NCBI GenBank assembly: GCA_024742815.1
Contig: JANSXX010000001.1
Span: 434,001-498,000, forward strand
Origin: HXMU1420-13 sp024742815
GTDB lineage: Bacteria; Bacteroidota; Rhodothermia; Balneolales; Balneolaceae
Direction: 5' to 3'
DNA: 64,000 nucleotides
Below are positions 34,404 to 43,355 of this stretch, piece by piece. The notes beneath the pieces are model-generated. The model saw nothing but the letters and a program-made list of their open reading frames with translations, did not search any database and was not told the origin of the DNA. Each line of letters starts with the position of its first letter. Positions within the stretch are counted from its first letter, which is position 1. Both the position numbers and the translations under genes were made by a program.

Positions 34404-34497
34404 ATATGTACGATTTATAAAATTTTTTGTAAGGAGTTTCCTCCGGCGGAGTCTAACTACGTAAAGCTAAATAAAAAGATTCATAGTTAAATGTTAG
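34404..34497 (+). repeat. Duplicated comM-leader-like element, copy 1
   Basis: About 90 bp resemble the comM leader at 35622-35712 in the same orientation. Both share ATATGTACGATTTAT, TTTTTTGTAAGGAGTT, a hairpin, GTCT-ACT, AAATAA, TTCATA and a final ATGTTAG. The hairpin arms differ between copies but keep pairing (CTCC/GGAG here, CTCT/AGAG in copy 2). In this copy the ATG opens a frame that stops after four codons. Confidence 0.7.
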
Positions 34498-34625
34498 CAT
34501 CGTAAAATGATAGTTAGTCGGTTCAAGAGTGAATCTTTGTAGAGTTTTAATAGTGCTTTACATAGATTGAACTCGCCAATTAAGTGGTTCTTCAAATTTT
34601 TTATTTCTCTCTGGAAAATCCAACG

Positions 34626-35549
34626 ATGTATCTACCCAAAGTTTTCATACTTCTTATTTTAGCTTTCAATTTAAATGGGTGTGGAGTTAAAGATTCTGAA
34701 GGTGGAGGTCTAACTGCACAAATACAACCTTTTTTAGATGTTGAATACCCGGTTTGGAGTCCCGATGGTACTCAAATACTGTACACCGATTATGGATTCT
34801 ATGGGGTAACCAGAGACTTTCAATATCATGTTGAACATTTGGATTCTGCAGGAGTTTATGTGATTAATAGTGACGGGTCTAAAAGAAGAAAGATTTATAA
34901 TTTCGGATTTGCGGAATGGAGCCCGAGTGGTGAACAAGTTTTATTGGTTGATAATTATAGGATTCTGCAAGCCGAATTTGATGGGGTTTCCATCGATACA
35001 AGCACTATTGAGCAACTAATTTTTGAAGGAGCAAATATAAGACCAGAGTGGAGCCCTAACGGAAAATATATCATGTATGCACAAGTGGATTGTAGTGAAG
35101 AGCTTAATTGTGGGCTTTGGCTTTTTGATTTACAACAAAAAACTAAATTTTTGATCTCAAAAGGACAAGCGGATGCAACTTGGTATGCTGACAGCAAGCA
35201 AATCTTGTTTGCAAAAAATATAAATAACGAAGCTTTTTTTTACACCTACGATATTGAGAAAAAGACAACTCAGCAAACCTATACCTATGAGCATAAAGTT
35301 TATAATCTAAGTTTGTCACCCAATAATGAGTTTTTGGTATTCGAAAGTGGACCAATGGGAGGGGGCAGATATATTTACAAACTAGACTTATCCAGTAAAG
35401 AATTAACCAAACTTACAGAGCGAGTATCAGAAATGCCGGATTGGAGTCCGGACGGAACTAAAATAGTATATGTTTCCGGGGGTATTTGGGTGATGAACTC
35501 AGACGGGAGCAACAAATCAAACATCAAACCACTTCCATTTATAGATTAA
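34626..35549 (+). CDS. TolB-like beta-propeller lipoprotein
   Basis: This is a 307-residue lipoprotein (signal ending NLNGC). The body consists of repeats of the TolB/PD40 type: YPVWSPDGTQILYTDYG, FAEWSPSGEQVLLVDN, RPEWSPNGKYIMYAQ, SLSPNNEFLVFESG, and MPDWSPDGTKIVYVSGG. They form a beta-propeller on the periplasmic or outer face. Relatives bind proteins or scaffold complexes; the partner is unknown. The start at 34626 gives the lipoprotein signal. Confidence 0.85.
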   Translation: MYLPKVFILLILAFNLNGCGVKDSEGGGLTAQIQPFLDVEYPVWSPDGTQILYTDYGFYGVTRDFQYHVEHLDSAGVYVINSDGSKRRKIYNFGFAEWSPSGEQVLLVDNYRILQAEFDGVSIDTSTIEQLIFEGANIRPEWSPNGKYIMYAQVDCSEELNCGLWLFDLQQKTKFLISKGQADATWYADSKQILFAKNINNEAFFYTYDIEKKTTQQTYTYEHKVYNLSLSPNNEFLVFESGPMGGGRYIYKLDLSSKELTKLTERVSEMPDWSPDGTKIVYVSGGIWVMNSDGSNKSNIKPLPFID

Positions 35550-35621
35550 GTACACTTTGAACGGCTAATTCCATCACATTCAATTCTGATATTAAGGAGA
35601 AGAATCGAAAAATATTGATGT

Positions 35622-35712
35622 ATATGTACGATTTATGAGTTTTTTTGTAAGGAGTTCTCTTGAGAGAGGTCTTACTGCTTAAAAGAGTAAATAAGTTCAT
35701 AAATCATGTTAG
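35622..35712 (+). repeat. comM-leader element, copy 2 (contains the comM start)
   Basis: This is the second copy of the roughly 90-bp element at 34404-34497. It contains the hairpin GTAAG...CTTAC with inner CTCT/AGAG and ends at the comM ATG. It is probably the original, because it leads into an intact gene. A shorter third match (TGTAAGGAGTTCCTC) is at 54421-54436. Confidence 0.7.
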
Positions 35713-37247
35713 CCAGAGTGTACTGTGCATCCACCATTGGTGTTGATGCAAAAATCATAGACGTAGAAACGCATCATACCAACGGTATGGTAAAATTTTT
35801 CTTAGTAGGATTGCCGGATCGGGCCGTTTCTGAATCCCGCGATCGGGTAGAAGCAGCCATACGAAATACCGGTTCTTACTACCCGCTTGGGCGGATTACC
35901 GTAAATCTAGCACCTGCCGATCTCCCAAAAGAAGGCAATGCTTTCGATTTGCCCATTGCTATCGGGTTGTTGCAGATGTCGGGACAAATTCACACCGACA
36001 AACTAGACGACACCGTTCTGCTTGGTGAACTTGCACTTGACGGACAAATTCGCCCTATTAAAGGAGTGCTTCCGGTTGCGGTAGAGGCAAAGAAACAAGG
36101 ATTTAAGTATTTGATTGTTCCTCGAGATAATGGCCCTGAAGCTGCCGTTGTAGAAGGAATCGAAATATTTCCTTTCGATCACCTCAATGATGTGAAAGAT
36201 TGGCTGGAAAATCGTGGAAATCTCGATCCATTTAAGATTAATGTGGAACACGTTTTTGCAAAAAATGGAAAGCTGGATGCACTTGATTTCAGCGATGTGC
36301 GCGGACAAGAAAATGTGAAGAGAGCGTTGGAAATTGCTGCTGCAGGCTCACATAATGTGGTTATGGTCGGTCCCCCGGGTTCGGGTAAAACGATGATGGC
36401 GCGTAGGATTCCTACCATTTTGCCTCCACTAACTCTGGATGAAGCGCTTGAAACTACCAAAGTACATTCGGTTTCGGGAATCATGAAAAGCGGCAAAGCA
36501 CTTATAACGTCGCGACCATTTCGATCACCACATCACACGGTTTCGGATGTAGCATTGGTAGGCGGTGGTGGAATCCCTATGCCGGGCGAAATTTCGATGG
36601 CACACAATGGAGTTCTTTTTCTGGATGAATTACCGGAATTCAAACGAAGTGCGTTGGAGGTAATGCGTCAACCGCTTGAGGATGGATTTGTATCGATATC
36701 GCGAGCTCGTATGAGTGTAACCTATCCAAGCAGAGTGATGCTGGTGGCATCTATGAATCCGTCGCCGTCGGGCGATTGGTACGAAGCCGGCGAGATGAAC
36801 GGCACTTCCAATATCCAAATGCAGCGGTATCTGAGTAAAATTTCAGGCCCATTGTTAGATCGTATTGATCTGCATATCGAAGTGAATAAAGTGAGTTATG
36901 ATGAGCTTTCGGGCAAAGCAAAGGGTGAAAGTTCGGAAGACATCCGTGCCCGTGTTATTGAAGCACGCGAAATCCAAACTCAACGATTTCTTGGCATAAA
37001 AGAAGTCCACTCCAATTCACAAATGAATACACGGCAGGTTCGTAAAGTTTGCCAATTAGATGATCAAAGTTCGGGGATATTGAAGCAGGCCATCACAAGT
37101 TTAGGCTTATCCGCACGGGCATACGATCGAATCCTCAAAGTAAGCAGAACCATCGCCGATCTTGATAAAAGTGAACGCATCCAATCTCATCACGTTGCCG
37201 AAGCAATCCAATACCGAAGCCTCGACCGCGAAGGCTGGTTGGGATGA
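35706..37247 (+). CDS. comM: ComM/YifB-family Mg-chelatase-like AAA+ ATPase
   Basis: This is a 513-residue AAA+ helicase of the ComM/YifB family, known to aid branch migration during natural transformation. The N-terminal LonC-like domain carries DLPKEGNAFDLPIAIGLL and LGELALDGQIRPIKGVLP. The ATPase core has Walker A MVGPPGSGKTMMARR (about 217-231), RSPHHTVSDVALVGGG, Walker B GVLFLDELPEFKRSALEVMRQP and the sensor SMNPSPSGDW. The C-terminal domain ends ADLDKSERIQSHHVAEAIQYR. The usual four-Cys zinc segment after the sensor is absent, a variation also seen elsewhere. Confidence 0.95.
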   Translation: MLARVYCASTIGVDAKIIDVETHHTNGMVKFFLVGLPDRAVSESRDRVEAAIRNTGSYYPLGRITVNLAPADLPKEGNAFDLPIAIGLLQMSGQIHTDKLDDTVLLGELALDGQIRPIKGVLPVAVEAKKQGFKYLIVPRDNGPEAAVVEGIEIFPFDHLNDVKDWLENRGNLDPFKINVEHVFAKNGKLDALDFSDVRGQENVKRALEIAAAGSHNVVMVGPPGSGKTMMARRIPTILPPLTLDEALETTKVHSVSGIMKSGKALITSRPFRSPHHTVSDVALVGGGGIPMPGEISMAHNGVLFLDELPEFKRSALEVMRQPLEDGFVSISRARMSVTYPSRVMLVASMNPSPSGDWYEAGEMNGTSNIQMQRYLSKISGPLLDRIDLHIEVNKVSYDELSGKAKGESSEDIRARVIEAREIQTQRFLGIKEVHSNSQMNTRQVRKVCQLDDQSSGILKQAITSLGLSARAYDRILKVSRTIADLDKSERIQSHHVAEAIQYRSLDREGWLG

Positions 37248-37308
37248 TGAATTAAGAACCATTGAACATCGAACAGTTGAACTTTGAACATTGAAATTTG
37301 AATTGGAA

Positions 37309-37665
37309 ATGAAAAAGTACGATTTACATGAAAGATTAATTGACTTCTCGGTATTGATACTTGAAATAGTCGAAAAAATGCCTCGAACATATACAGGCGT
37401 ACATTTGTCTAAACAATTAGTGCGAAGCGGAACAGCTCCGGCTTTACATCATGCTGAAGCTCAAAGCGCAGAATCTGCAAAAGATTTTATTCACAAAATG
37501 AAGATTGCGTTAAAAGAATTAAGAGAAACGTATGTGAATCTCAAGATTATAAAACAGAAACCGGTCTTAGAATTAGAGATAATTAGTAAAGCTTTATATG
37601 AATGCAATGAGTTGATTTCAATTTTTGTGAAAAGCATTCAAACCGCCCGAAAGAATGCAAATTAA
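37309..37665 (+). CDS. Four-helix-bundle protein (S23/IVP type), second copy
   Basis: This 118-residue relative of the gene at 21574 has LIDFSVLILEIVEKMPRTYTG, HLSKQLVRSGTAPALHHAEA, FIHKMKIALKELRETYVNLK and a C-terminal KSIQTARKN. Internal ATG 37309 is preferred to 37291. It is bordered on both sides by tracts of a GTTCAA/TTGAAC repeat in opposite orientation, like a small cassette. Function unknown. Confidence 0.87.
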   Translation: MKKYDLHERLIDFSVLILEIVEKMPRTYTGVHLSKQLVRSGTAPALHHAEAQSAESAKDFIHKMKIALKELRETYVNLKIIKQKPVLELEIISKALYECNELISIFVKSIQTARKNAN

Positions 37666-37667
37666 CT

Positions 37668-37745
37668 CAGTGCAGTCTTCAAAGTTCAACTGTTCAAAGT
37701 TCGATGTTCAACTGTTCAAATGTTCAAGTGTTCAAATGTTCACAT
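37668..37745. repeat. TGTTCAA repeat tract, inverted relative to 37259-37300
   Basis: Repeats of the type GTTCAACTGTTCAA fill the stretch after the four-helix-bundle gene. The reverse-complement type (TTGAACATCGAACAGTTGAA) stands before it at 37261-37300, so the gene lies between inverted repetitive arms. Confidence 0.75.
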
Positions 37746-37833
37746 GATCGTGCGGTGCAGGTAATGGAAACATTTTGGTACACTGTTTGTGTAATCTCTG
37801 GAAAAGGAACAGAAAATTTGTTGGAGGTTTAAA

Positions 37834-37923
37834 ATGAGAAATCAATCTACATATTGGCAGGCAAACCTCGTGTTTACACTTCCTATTCTACTTATCATAT
37901 TGTATTTATTAATTCTTCTGTAA
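37834..37923 (+). CDS. Small membrane protein, 29 residues
   Basis: An ATG preceded by a perfect GGAGG at 6-7 nt opens a 30-codon frame ending in TAA. The product starts MRNQSTYWQANL and continues as one transmembrane helix (FTLPILLIILYLLILL). The strong ribosome site, which is rare in this window, supports translation. The YW-x-x-NL-then-helix pattern resembles the first helix of DUF4212-type symporter small subunits, but nothing else of that family follows. It may be a real small protein or the remnant of one. Confidence 0.5.
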   Translation: MRNQSTYWQANLVFTLPILLIILYLLILL

Positions 37924-37981
37924 GTTGATTTCAGTTGGATATTTGGATAAGCTTAGCCAAAAAGTTTAAGCCAAATATCCA

Positions 37982-40408
37982 TTGTTCGCAGACATCGCTT
38001 TTCCTTTAGCCATCCGAAGGAACTTTACGTATTCACTCCCCGAGGAATTATTTTCCGATGATTTAGTTGGAAGAAGAGTGTGGGTGCCCTACCGAAATTA
38101 TTACGCTATCGGTATGATTATTCGGGTACATCACGAAAAACCGGATTTCGAAACCAAACCAATCAAAAAAATTCTGGATGAAACTCCGGTCCTTTCAAAC
38201 GAATTACTCCGGCTTACCGAATGGATTCATAAATTTTACTTTTGTAGCTGGGGCGAAGTTATACAAGCAGCACTTCCATCCGGTTTGAATTTTGTTTCAA
38301 ACACTTTTTTGCAAATAAATAGAGATGCAAAACTCCCATCAAGTACTGATGAATTAAAGGTGTTGGATGTAATCAGAGAGCAATCTCCCGTAACTCAAAA
38401 AGAGATTCAACAGCAACTTAGAGGTACAGGTTTAAATAAGAGTTTCAAAAAATTGTTGAAGAAAAATGTACTCGAAGTTTGGGAAGAACCAGATATAAAA
38501 GTTTCCACAGCCAAAGAAAATTGGCTGGATTGGTATTCTGATAAGTCGAAATCAGCGGCTCAAAACTATCTCGAAACAAAAAACTCGTTAAATAAATGGG
38601 AGCAGGCACTTAGTGAATTGTTCGACATTAAGCTGCCTGAAAAAGAGAGCAAAATCAGAAAAGAGCTAGATCTTAGCAGTTATCAAATAAAAAAACTGAG
38701 AGATGATGAATGGGTACGTGTTTTTGAGAAAGAAAAGGATGTAACTGAATATGATCTCGATTTCGAGCCGGGAGCAATTAAAGAGCTGAATCCCGATCAA
38801 TCTAAGGCTTTAGATCAAATCTTAGATAAAATTGATGCACAGGCTTATGGGAATTTCTTATTACACGGCATTACCGGATCAGGCAAAACGGAAGTGTATA
38901 TTCATGCGCTAAAAAAAGTGCTTGATCAGGGAAGAGGTGGTATTGTACTAGTTCCCGAAATTGCACTCACTCCCCAAACAGTTGCACGGTTTCATTTAAT
39001 TTTTGGGGATAAAATTGCCGTACTTCATAGCCGATTATCTGCTTCTGAACGCTTGTATGCCTGGCAACAAATCGAACGAGGGAAGAAGAGTATCGTGATT
39101 GGGCCAAGGTCGGCCGTATTTGCTCCGGTAAAAAATCTAGGGTTGATCATTTTAGATGAAGAACACGATTCTTCATACAAGCAAATAGATCCTGCTCCCC
39201 GATATCATGCCCGCGAAGTAGCTATAATGCGTGCAAATCATGCAAAAGCCGTGGTAATAATGGGTTCAGCAACACCAAGTATGCAGGCGTTGCAAATGGT
39301 AACTCAGCAAAAAGCAACTGCTTTAACATTGAGTAAACGACATGCAGAAGCAAAACTCCCAAAGGTAGAGATCATCGATCTAACCCAGTACAAAGGAGCA
39401 ATGCGTGGCTCGATGAGTGTAGCATTATATAAATCGGTGGAAGAGTCGTTGAAAAATGGCGAACAAGTGATATTGCTGTATAATCGTCGGGGATTTGCCA
39501 GCTATATGCAGTGCGAAACCTGTGGACATATTCCCCAAAGTCCCGAATGTTCTGTGAGCCTTACCTATCACAAATACAAAAACGCATTAATTTGTCATTA
39601 TTCAGGCTATTCGAGAAAAGCGGATACCCATTGTGAAAAATGCGGCTCTACCGAACTATTGATTCAAGGTAGTGGAACTCAGAAAATTGAAGAAGAAATC
39701 GAAGCCTTATTTCCGGAAGCCGGAATTTTACGCTTCGACAGAGATTCGACTTCAAAAAAAGGCGCTCACAAAAAGATTTTATCGCAATTCGCAGCCCAAA
39801 AGGCGAATATTTTGGTTGGTACACAATTAGTGGCAAAGGGTTTAGATTTTCCAAATGTGACAACCGTTGGGGTTATTGATGCCGACACCGAGCAAGCCTT
39901 TCCATCTTTTAATTCCTCGGAACGTTTATTCCAGTTGTTGAGTCAGGTTGCCGGACGCAGTGGACGAGGATCAAAACCCGGACGAGTATTTATTCAAACA
40001 CGTCAGCCAGAATTATCTGCGATACAATTTGCAAAAAGTCATGATTTCAATTCCTTTGCTGCAGAAGAATTAAGCTATCGTTCAGAACTGAAATATCCGC
40101 CATATAGTCGATTGATAACCTTCGTTTTTAAAGCAAAGCAAGAACATTTGGCCATTCAGCAAGCTCATTTATTGCGTACTATCATCGATAAGATGCTTCC
40201 CAAAGCACAGTTATTAGGCCCGGCGGCTTCCGTAATTACCTGGATGAATCAGCAATTTATCTGGGAATTAAGCATGAAATTGGACACTGATAAGGGCGCA
40301 AATTATATTGAAGCGGTGCTTAGCCGAATTATGGAGGTTTACGATAATCAAAGTGGAGTAAGCCGTTCAAAAGTTCGGGTAAATATAAATGTTGATGCCC
40401 AGCGATAA
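37982..40408 (+). CDS. priA: Replication restart helicase PriA with altered zinc site
   Basis: This is primosomal protein N' (808 residues), a 3'-5' helicase that reloads the replisome at stalled forks. It has an N-terminal 3'BD/wHTH part (VWVPYRNYYAIGMIIRV), Walker A LLHGITGSGKTEVYIHAL (about 295-312), LVPEIALTPQTV, DEEHDSSYKQ, GSATPSMQAL, and VAGRSGRGSKPGRVFIQT near the end. The zinc region has CETC and CEKC (site 1 complete). The second site reads SPEC...CHYSG in place of CPxC...CHYCG, so two of its four Cys are Ser. The start is a TTG at 37982, matching the usual N-terminus of the family. Confidence 0.95.
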   Translation: MFADIAFPLAIRRNFTYSLPEELFSDDLVGRRVWVPYRNYYAIGMIIRVHHEKPDFETKPIKKILDETPVLSNELLRLTEWIHKFYFCSWGEVIQAALPSGLNFVSNTFLQINRDAKLPSSTDELKVLDVIREQSPVTQKEIQQQLRGTGLNKSFKKLLKKNVLEVWEEPDIKVSTAKENWLDWYSDKSKSAAQNYLETKNSLNKWEQALSELFDIKLPEKESKIRKELDLSSYQIKKLRDDEWVRVFEKEKDVTEYDLDFEPGAIKELNPDQSKALDQILDKIDAQAYGNFLLHGITGSGKTEVYIHALKKVLDQGRGGIVLVPEIALTPQTVARFHLIFGDKIAVLHSRLSASERLYAWQQIERGKKSIVIGPRSAVFAPVKNLGLIILDEEHDSSYKQIDPAPRYHAREVAIMRANHAKAVVIMGSATPSMQALQMVTQQKATALTLSKRHAEAKLPKVEIIDLTQYKGAMRGSMSVALYKSVEESLKNGEQVILLYNRRGFASYMQCETCGHIPQSPECSVSLTYHKYKNALICHYSGYSRKADTHCEKCGSTELLIQGSGTQKIEEEIEALFPEAGILRFDRDSTSKKGAHKKILSQFAAQKANILVGTQLVAKGLDFPNVTTVGVIDADTEQAFPSFNSSERLFQLLSQVAGRSGRGSKPGRVFIQTRQPELSAIQFAKSHDFNSFAAEELSYRSELKYPPYSRLITFVFKAKQEHLAIQQAHLLRTIIDKMLPKAQLLGPAASVITWMNQQFIWELSMKLDTDKGANYIEAVLSRIMEVYDNQSGVSRSKVRVNINVDAQR

Positions 40409-40473
40409 TTGCTTGCAAAAACGCGCAGAAAGTGGGTATTTACGGCGGTTATTTCATCTAACGATCTACTTAT

Positions 40474-42405
40474 ATGGGCGACACCAGGGTAAAATTAGCG
40501 GAATCGAACGAACAGCTTCAAAAGTTCATGAAAAATGTGCTCAAAGATTTGAGGGCATTGGAAAAAATGTTGGAAGAAGATTGGTTCGAAACTGATCCTA
40601 TTCGTATTGGCGCTGAACAAGAGTTATGCTTAATTGATCGCAATGCGAAGCCTTTTTTAGGAGCCGATGACATCCTGAAAAAACTAAACGACCCCAACTT
40701 TACGCACGAATTTGCCAAATTCAATCTCGAGATAAATCTAAATCCACCACTAGAATTCACGGGCGACTGCCTCTCACACATGGAGCACAACTTGCAGCGG
40801 GATGTGGCAAAAGTGCGGGAAATCGCTGATGAATTTGGTGCCGAGGTGCTACTCACAGGAATTTTACCAACGATTCGAAAATCGGATGTGAGTATCAATA
40901 GTTTAACAGATATTCCACGGTATCATGCGCTTTGTGAGGCTATAGACAATTTACGGGGCAAAGAATACGAGTTGCGCATTCAGGGGATGGATGAGCTGCT
41001 CATGAAATTCGATACGCCTATTTTAGAAGGATGTAATACCGGATTTCAAGTGCATTTGCAGATCAAACCCAGTGAATTTGTGCAGAAATACAATGCAGCG
41101 ATGGCGATTTCTGCTCCTGTTTTGGCAACAGCGGTGAACTCTCCGGTGTTTTTAGGAAAAAGATTGTGGGCAGAAACTCGAATTGCCGTGTTTCATCAAT
41201 CGGTGGATACGCGTGGAGTGGGTGATCATTTGCGGGATAGCAGCCCCAGAGTAACTTTTGGAAATGCCTGGCTAAAGAATTCGATTCTGGAAATCTATAA
41301 AGAAGATATTTCGCGATACCGAGTGTTGTTGAGTTCCGATGCCGAAGAAGACGTGGAAGCTCTTATGAAAAAAGGTATTCCACCTGAATTGAATGCATTA
41401 AAAGTGCACAACGGTACCGTGTACCGCTGGAACCGTGCATGCTATGGCGTAGGAGGAGGAAAACCACATTTACGCATTGAAAATCGAGTGCTACCTTCCG
41501 GACCAACCGTGCTGGATGAAATGGCAAATACCGCATTTTGGCTGGGCTTATTGAATGGATTTGAAGACGAACACCCCGACATTACCCAAGAACTGGATTT
41601 TGATGATGCACGGCTAAATTTTTTCGCCGCATCAAAAATGGGTCTCGATACCAACTTCGAATGGACAAAAGGACGTAAAGTGAGCGCGAAGGATTTAATC
41701 ACATCAGAACTTTTGCCTTTAGCAAAACACGGGTTAGAAAAAGCGAATATCAACAGTTCGGATATCGATACCTATCTTTCGGTGATACAAGATCGAGTGG
41801 CAACGATGAAAACCGGCGCCTATTGGCTGGTGAAATCTTACGGTAACATCATTAAAGAAGGAAATCGCGAACAGGCGCTCACAACGGTAACGGCGTCTAT
41901 GCTCAAAAATCAGAAAAAAGGAGAGCCGGTACATCGTTGGGGTTTGGCAAAATTTGAAGACGTTCCTTCATGGAAACCTTCGAAATTATTGGTAGAAGAA
42001 TTTATGACTACCGATTTATTTACCGCTCGAAAAGACGATTTGATCGAATTCGTATCCAACCTGATGGACTGGCGAGCTATCAAATATATCCCCATAGAAG
42101 ACGATAGAAAGCATTTAGTGGGACTAGTTTCCATGCGTATGGTGATGCGAGAATACAGCCGTGTAGTAAATGACGATGAGGTTGATGCCAGTAAACAACT
42201 AAGTGAATTTATGATTCAAAACCCAATTACCATTCACCCCGAAGCGTCGATAATGGAGGCAATGAACATAATGCTGGAGCACAAAGTAGGTTGTTTACCG
42301 GTGGTGAAGAATAGCCGATTAGTTGGTATTATTACCGAACACAATTTTATGGATATCACTCGGCGATTATTATATGCTCTGGCCGGTGAAAAGGAAAATA
42401 ATTAA
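40474..42405 (+). CDS. GCS2-like carboxylate-amine ligase with CBS pair
   Basis: This 643-residue cytoplasmic fusion has an N-terminal part (about 1-490) of the glutamate-cysteine ligase type 2 fold, with IRIGAEQELCLID (about 43), FEINLNP-like FNLEINLNPPLEF, NTGFQVHLQIKP and HLRIENRVLPSGPTVLDEMAN. These residues form the ATP/Mg and substrate site. The C-terminal part (about 510-640) is a CBS pair (LVEEFMTTDLFTARKDD, FMIQNPITIHPEASIMEAM, GCLPVVKNSRLVGIITEHNF), probably sensing adenine nucleotides. It is co-translated (TAATG overlap) with an AstE/AspA-family hydrolase, suggesting opposite or sequential action on one amide or peptide-like compound. The substrate is unknown. Confidence 0.82.
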   Translation: MGDTRVKLAESNEQLQKFMKNVLKDLRALEKMLEEDWFETDPIRIGAEQELCLIDRNAKPFLGADDILKKLNDPNFTHEFAKFNLEINLNPPLEFTGDCLSHMEHNLQRDVAKVREIADEFGAEVLLTGILPTIRKSDVSINSLTDIPRYHALCEAIDNLRGKEYELRIQGMDELLMKFDTPILEGCNTGFQVHLQIKPSEFVQKYNAAMAISAPVLATAVNSPVFLGKRLWAETRIAVFHQSVDTRGVGDHLRDSSPRVTFGNAWLKNSILEIYKEDISRYRVLLSSDAEEDVEALMKKGIPPELNALKVHNGTVYRWNRACYGVGGGKPHLRIENRVLPSGPTVLDEMANTAFWLGLLNGFEDEHPDITQELDFDDARLNFFAASKMGLDTNFEWTKGRKVSAKDLITSELLPLAKHGLEKANINSSDIDTYLSVIQDRVATMKTGAYWLVKSYGNIIKEGNREQALTTVTASMLKNQKKGEPVHRWGLAKFEDVPSWKPSKLLVEEFMTTDLFTARKDDLIEFVSNLMDWRAIKYIPIEDDRKHLVGLVSMRMVMREYSRVVNDDEVDASKQLSEFMIQNPITIHPEASIMEAMNIMLEHKVGCLPVVKNSRLVGIITEHNFMDITRRLLYALAGEKENN

Positions 42406-43355
42406 TGCAGGTTATACAAAGCGAGCAGCAAGAACATACACAACAAATACTAAAGCATTTTATAGGTGATATACGTGGCGACCATCCCGGTCCAACCGTA
42501 ATTGCGGTTGCAGGAATTCATGGCAATGAGCCTACGGGCGTAGAAGCAATTCAGGATGTAATTGGCCAACTCGAGCCACTTAAAGAGTTTATTCACGGGC
42601 GTTTTATTGGCTTAAGTGGCAATAATTCTGCACTCGCACAAAATGTTCGTTTTATTGATGAAGACATGAACCGGCTTTGGGTGACTTCCATTTTGGATAA
42701 AATCCGACGAACTCCATTTGATGAACTAGCAACCGTTGAACGAGCGGAGCTAAAAGAGCTTTTGTGCATTCTGGATCCCATCATTTATTCGGATGAAGAA
42801 GTAGTTTATATCGATTTGCATACCTTTTCAGGAACGGGCTGTATGTTTGCAATCACCCCAAAAGAATCTCGCCACATCGAATTGCTCAGCCAGTTAAAGA
42901 TTCCACTCGTGTTTGGTATCGAACATACATTAATTGGTACTTCGATGGAATATGTAGAAGATGCTGGTCATGTTGGTTTTGCTTTTGAGAGTGGAACGCA
43001 TGGCACCGTAATGGCCGAAAATAATGCCGTTGCCGGGTTAATGACATTGATGGTAAATGTTGGACTGATTCCGGCAAACAAGCTAGAACAATTTTCAACT
43101 TACTACGCCTACTTGATGGAAAAAGTAGAAGGATTTCCCCATAAAATTGATTTTGTATACAAACACGTAATTGAAGATGGGGACGAATTTGTGATGAATC
43201 CTGGGTTTTCCAACTTCGATCCTATCGAAAAGGGCGATTGGCTGGCCACAGATAAACATGGGAAAATTGAAGCACAAACGGATGGTTACATTCTGATGCC
43301 CTTATATCAAAAGCAGGGATATGACGGATTTTTTATCGTGAGGGACAGTGAGTAA
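42405..43355 (+). CDS. Succinylglutamate desuccinylase/aspartoacylase family protein
   Basis: This 316-residue zinc hydrolase has zinc ligands in AGIHGNEPTGV (His and Glu, about 38-45) and YIDLHTFSGTG (His, about 132). The catalytic Glu is probably in GFAFESGTHG. This fits the AstE/AspA (M14-like) family, which cleaves N-acyl amino acids. It overlaps the ligase gene by one base and its end overlaps the scpB start, so it sits in the middle of an operon. The real substrate is open. Confidence 0.85.
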   Translation: MQVIQSEQQEHTQQILKHFIGDIRGDHPGPTVIAVAGIHGNEPTGVEAIQDVIGQLEPLKEFIHGRFIGLSGNNSALAQNVRFIDEDMNRLWVTSILDKIRRTPFDELATVERAELKELLCILDPIIYSDEEVVYIDLHTFSGTGCMFAITPKESRHIELLSQLKIPLVFGIEHTLIGTSMEYVEDAGHVGFAFESGTHGTVMAENNAVAGLMTLMVNVGLIPANKLEQFSTYYAYLMEKVEGFPHKIDFVYKHVIEDGDEFVMNPGFSNFDPIEKGDWLATDKHGKIEAQTDGYILMPLYQKQGYDGFFIVRDSE

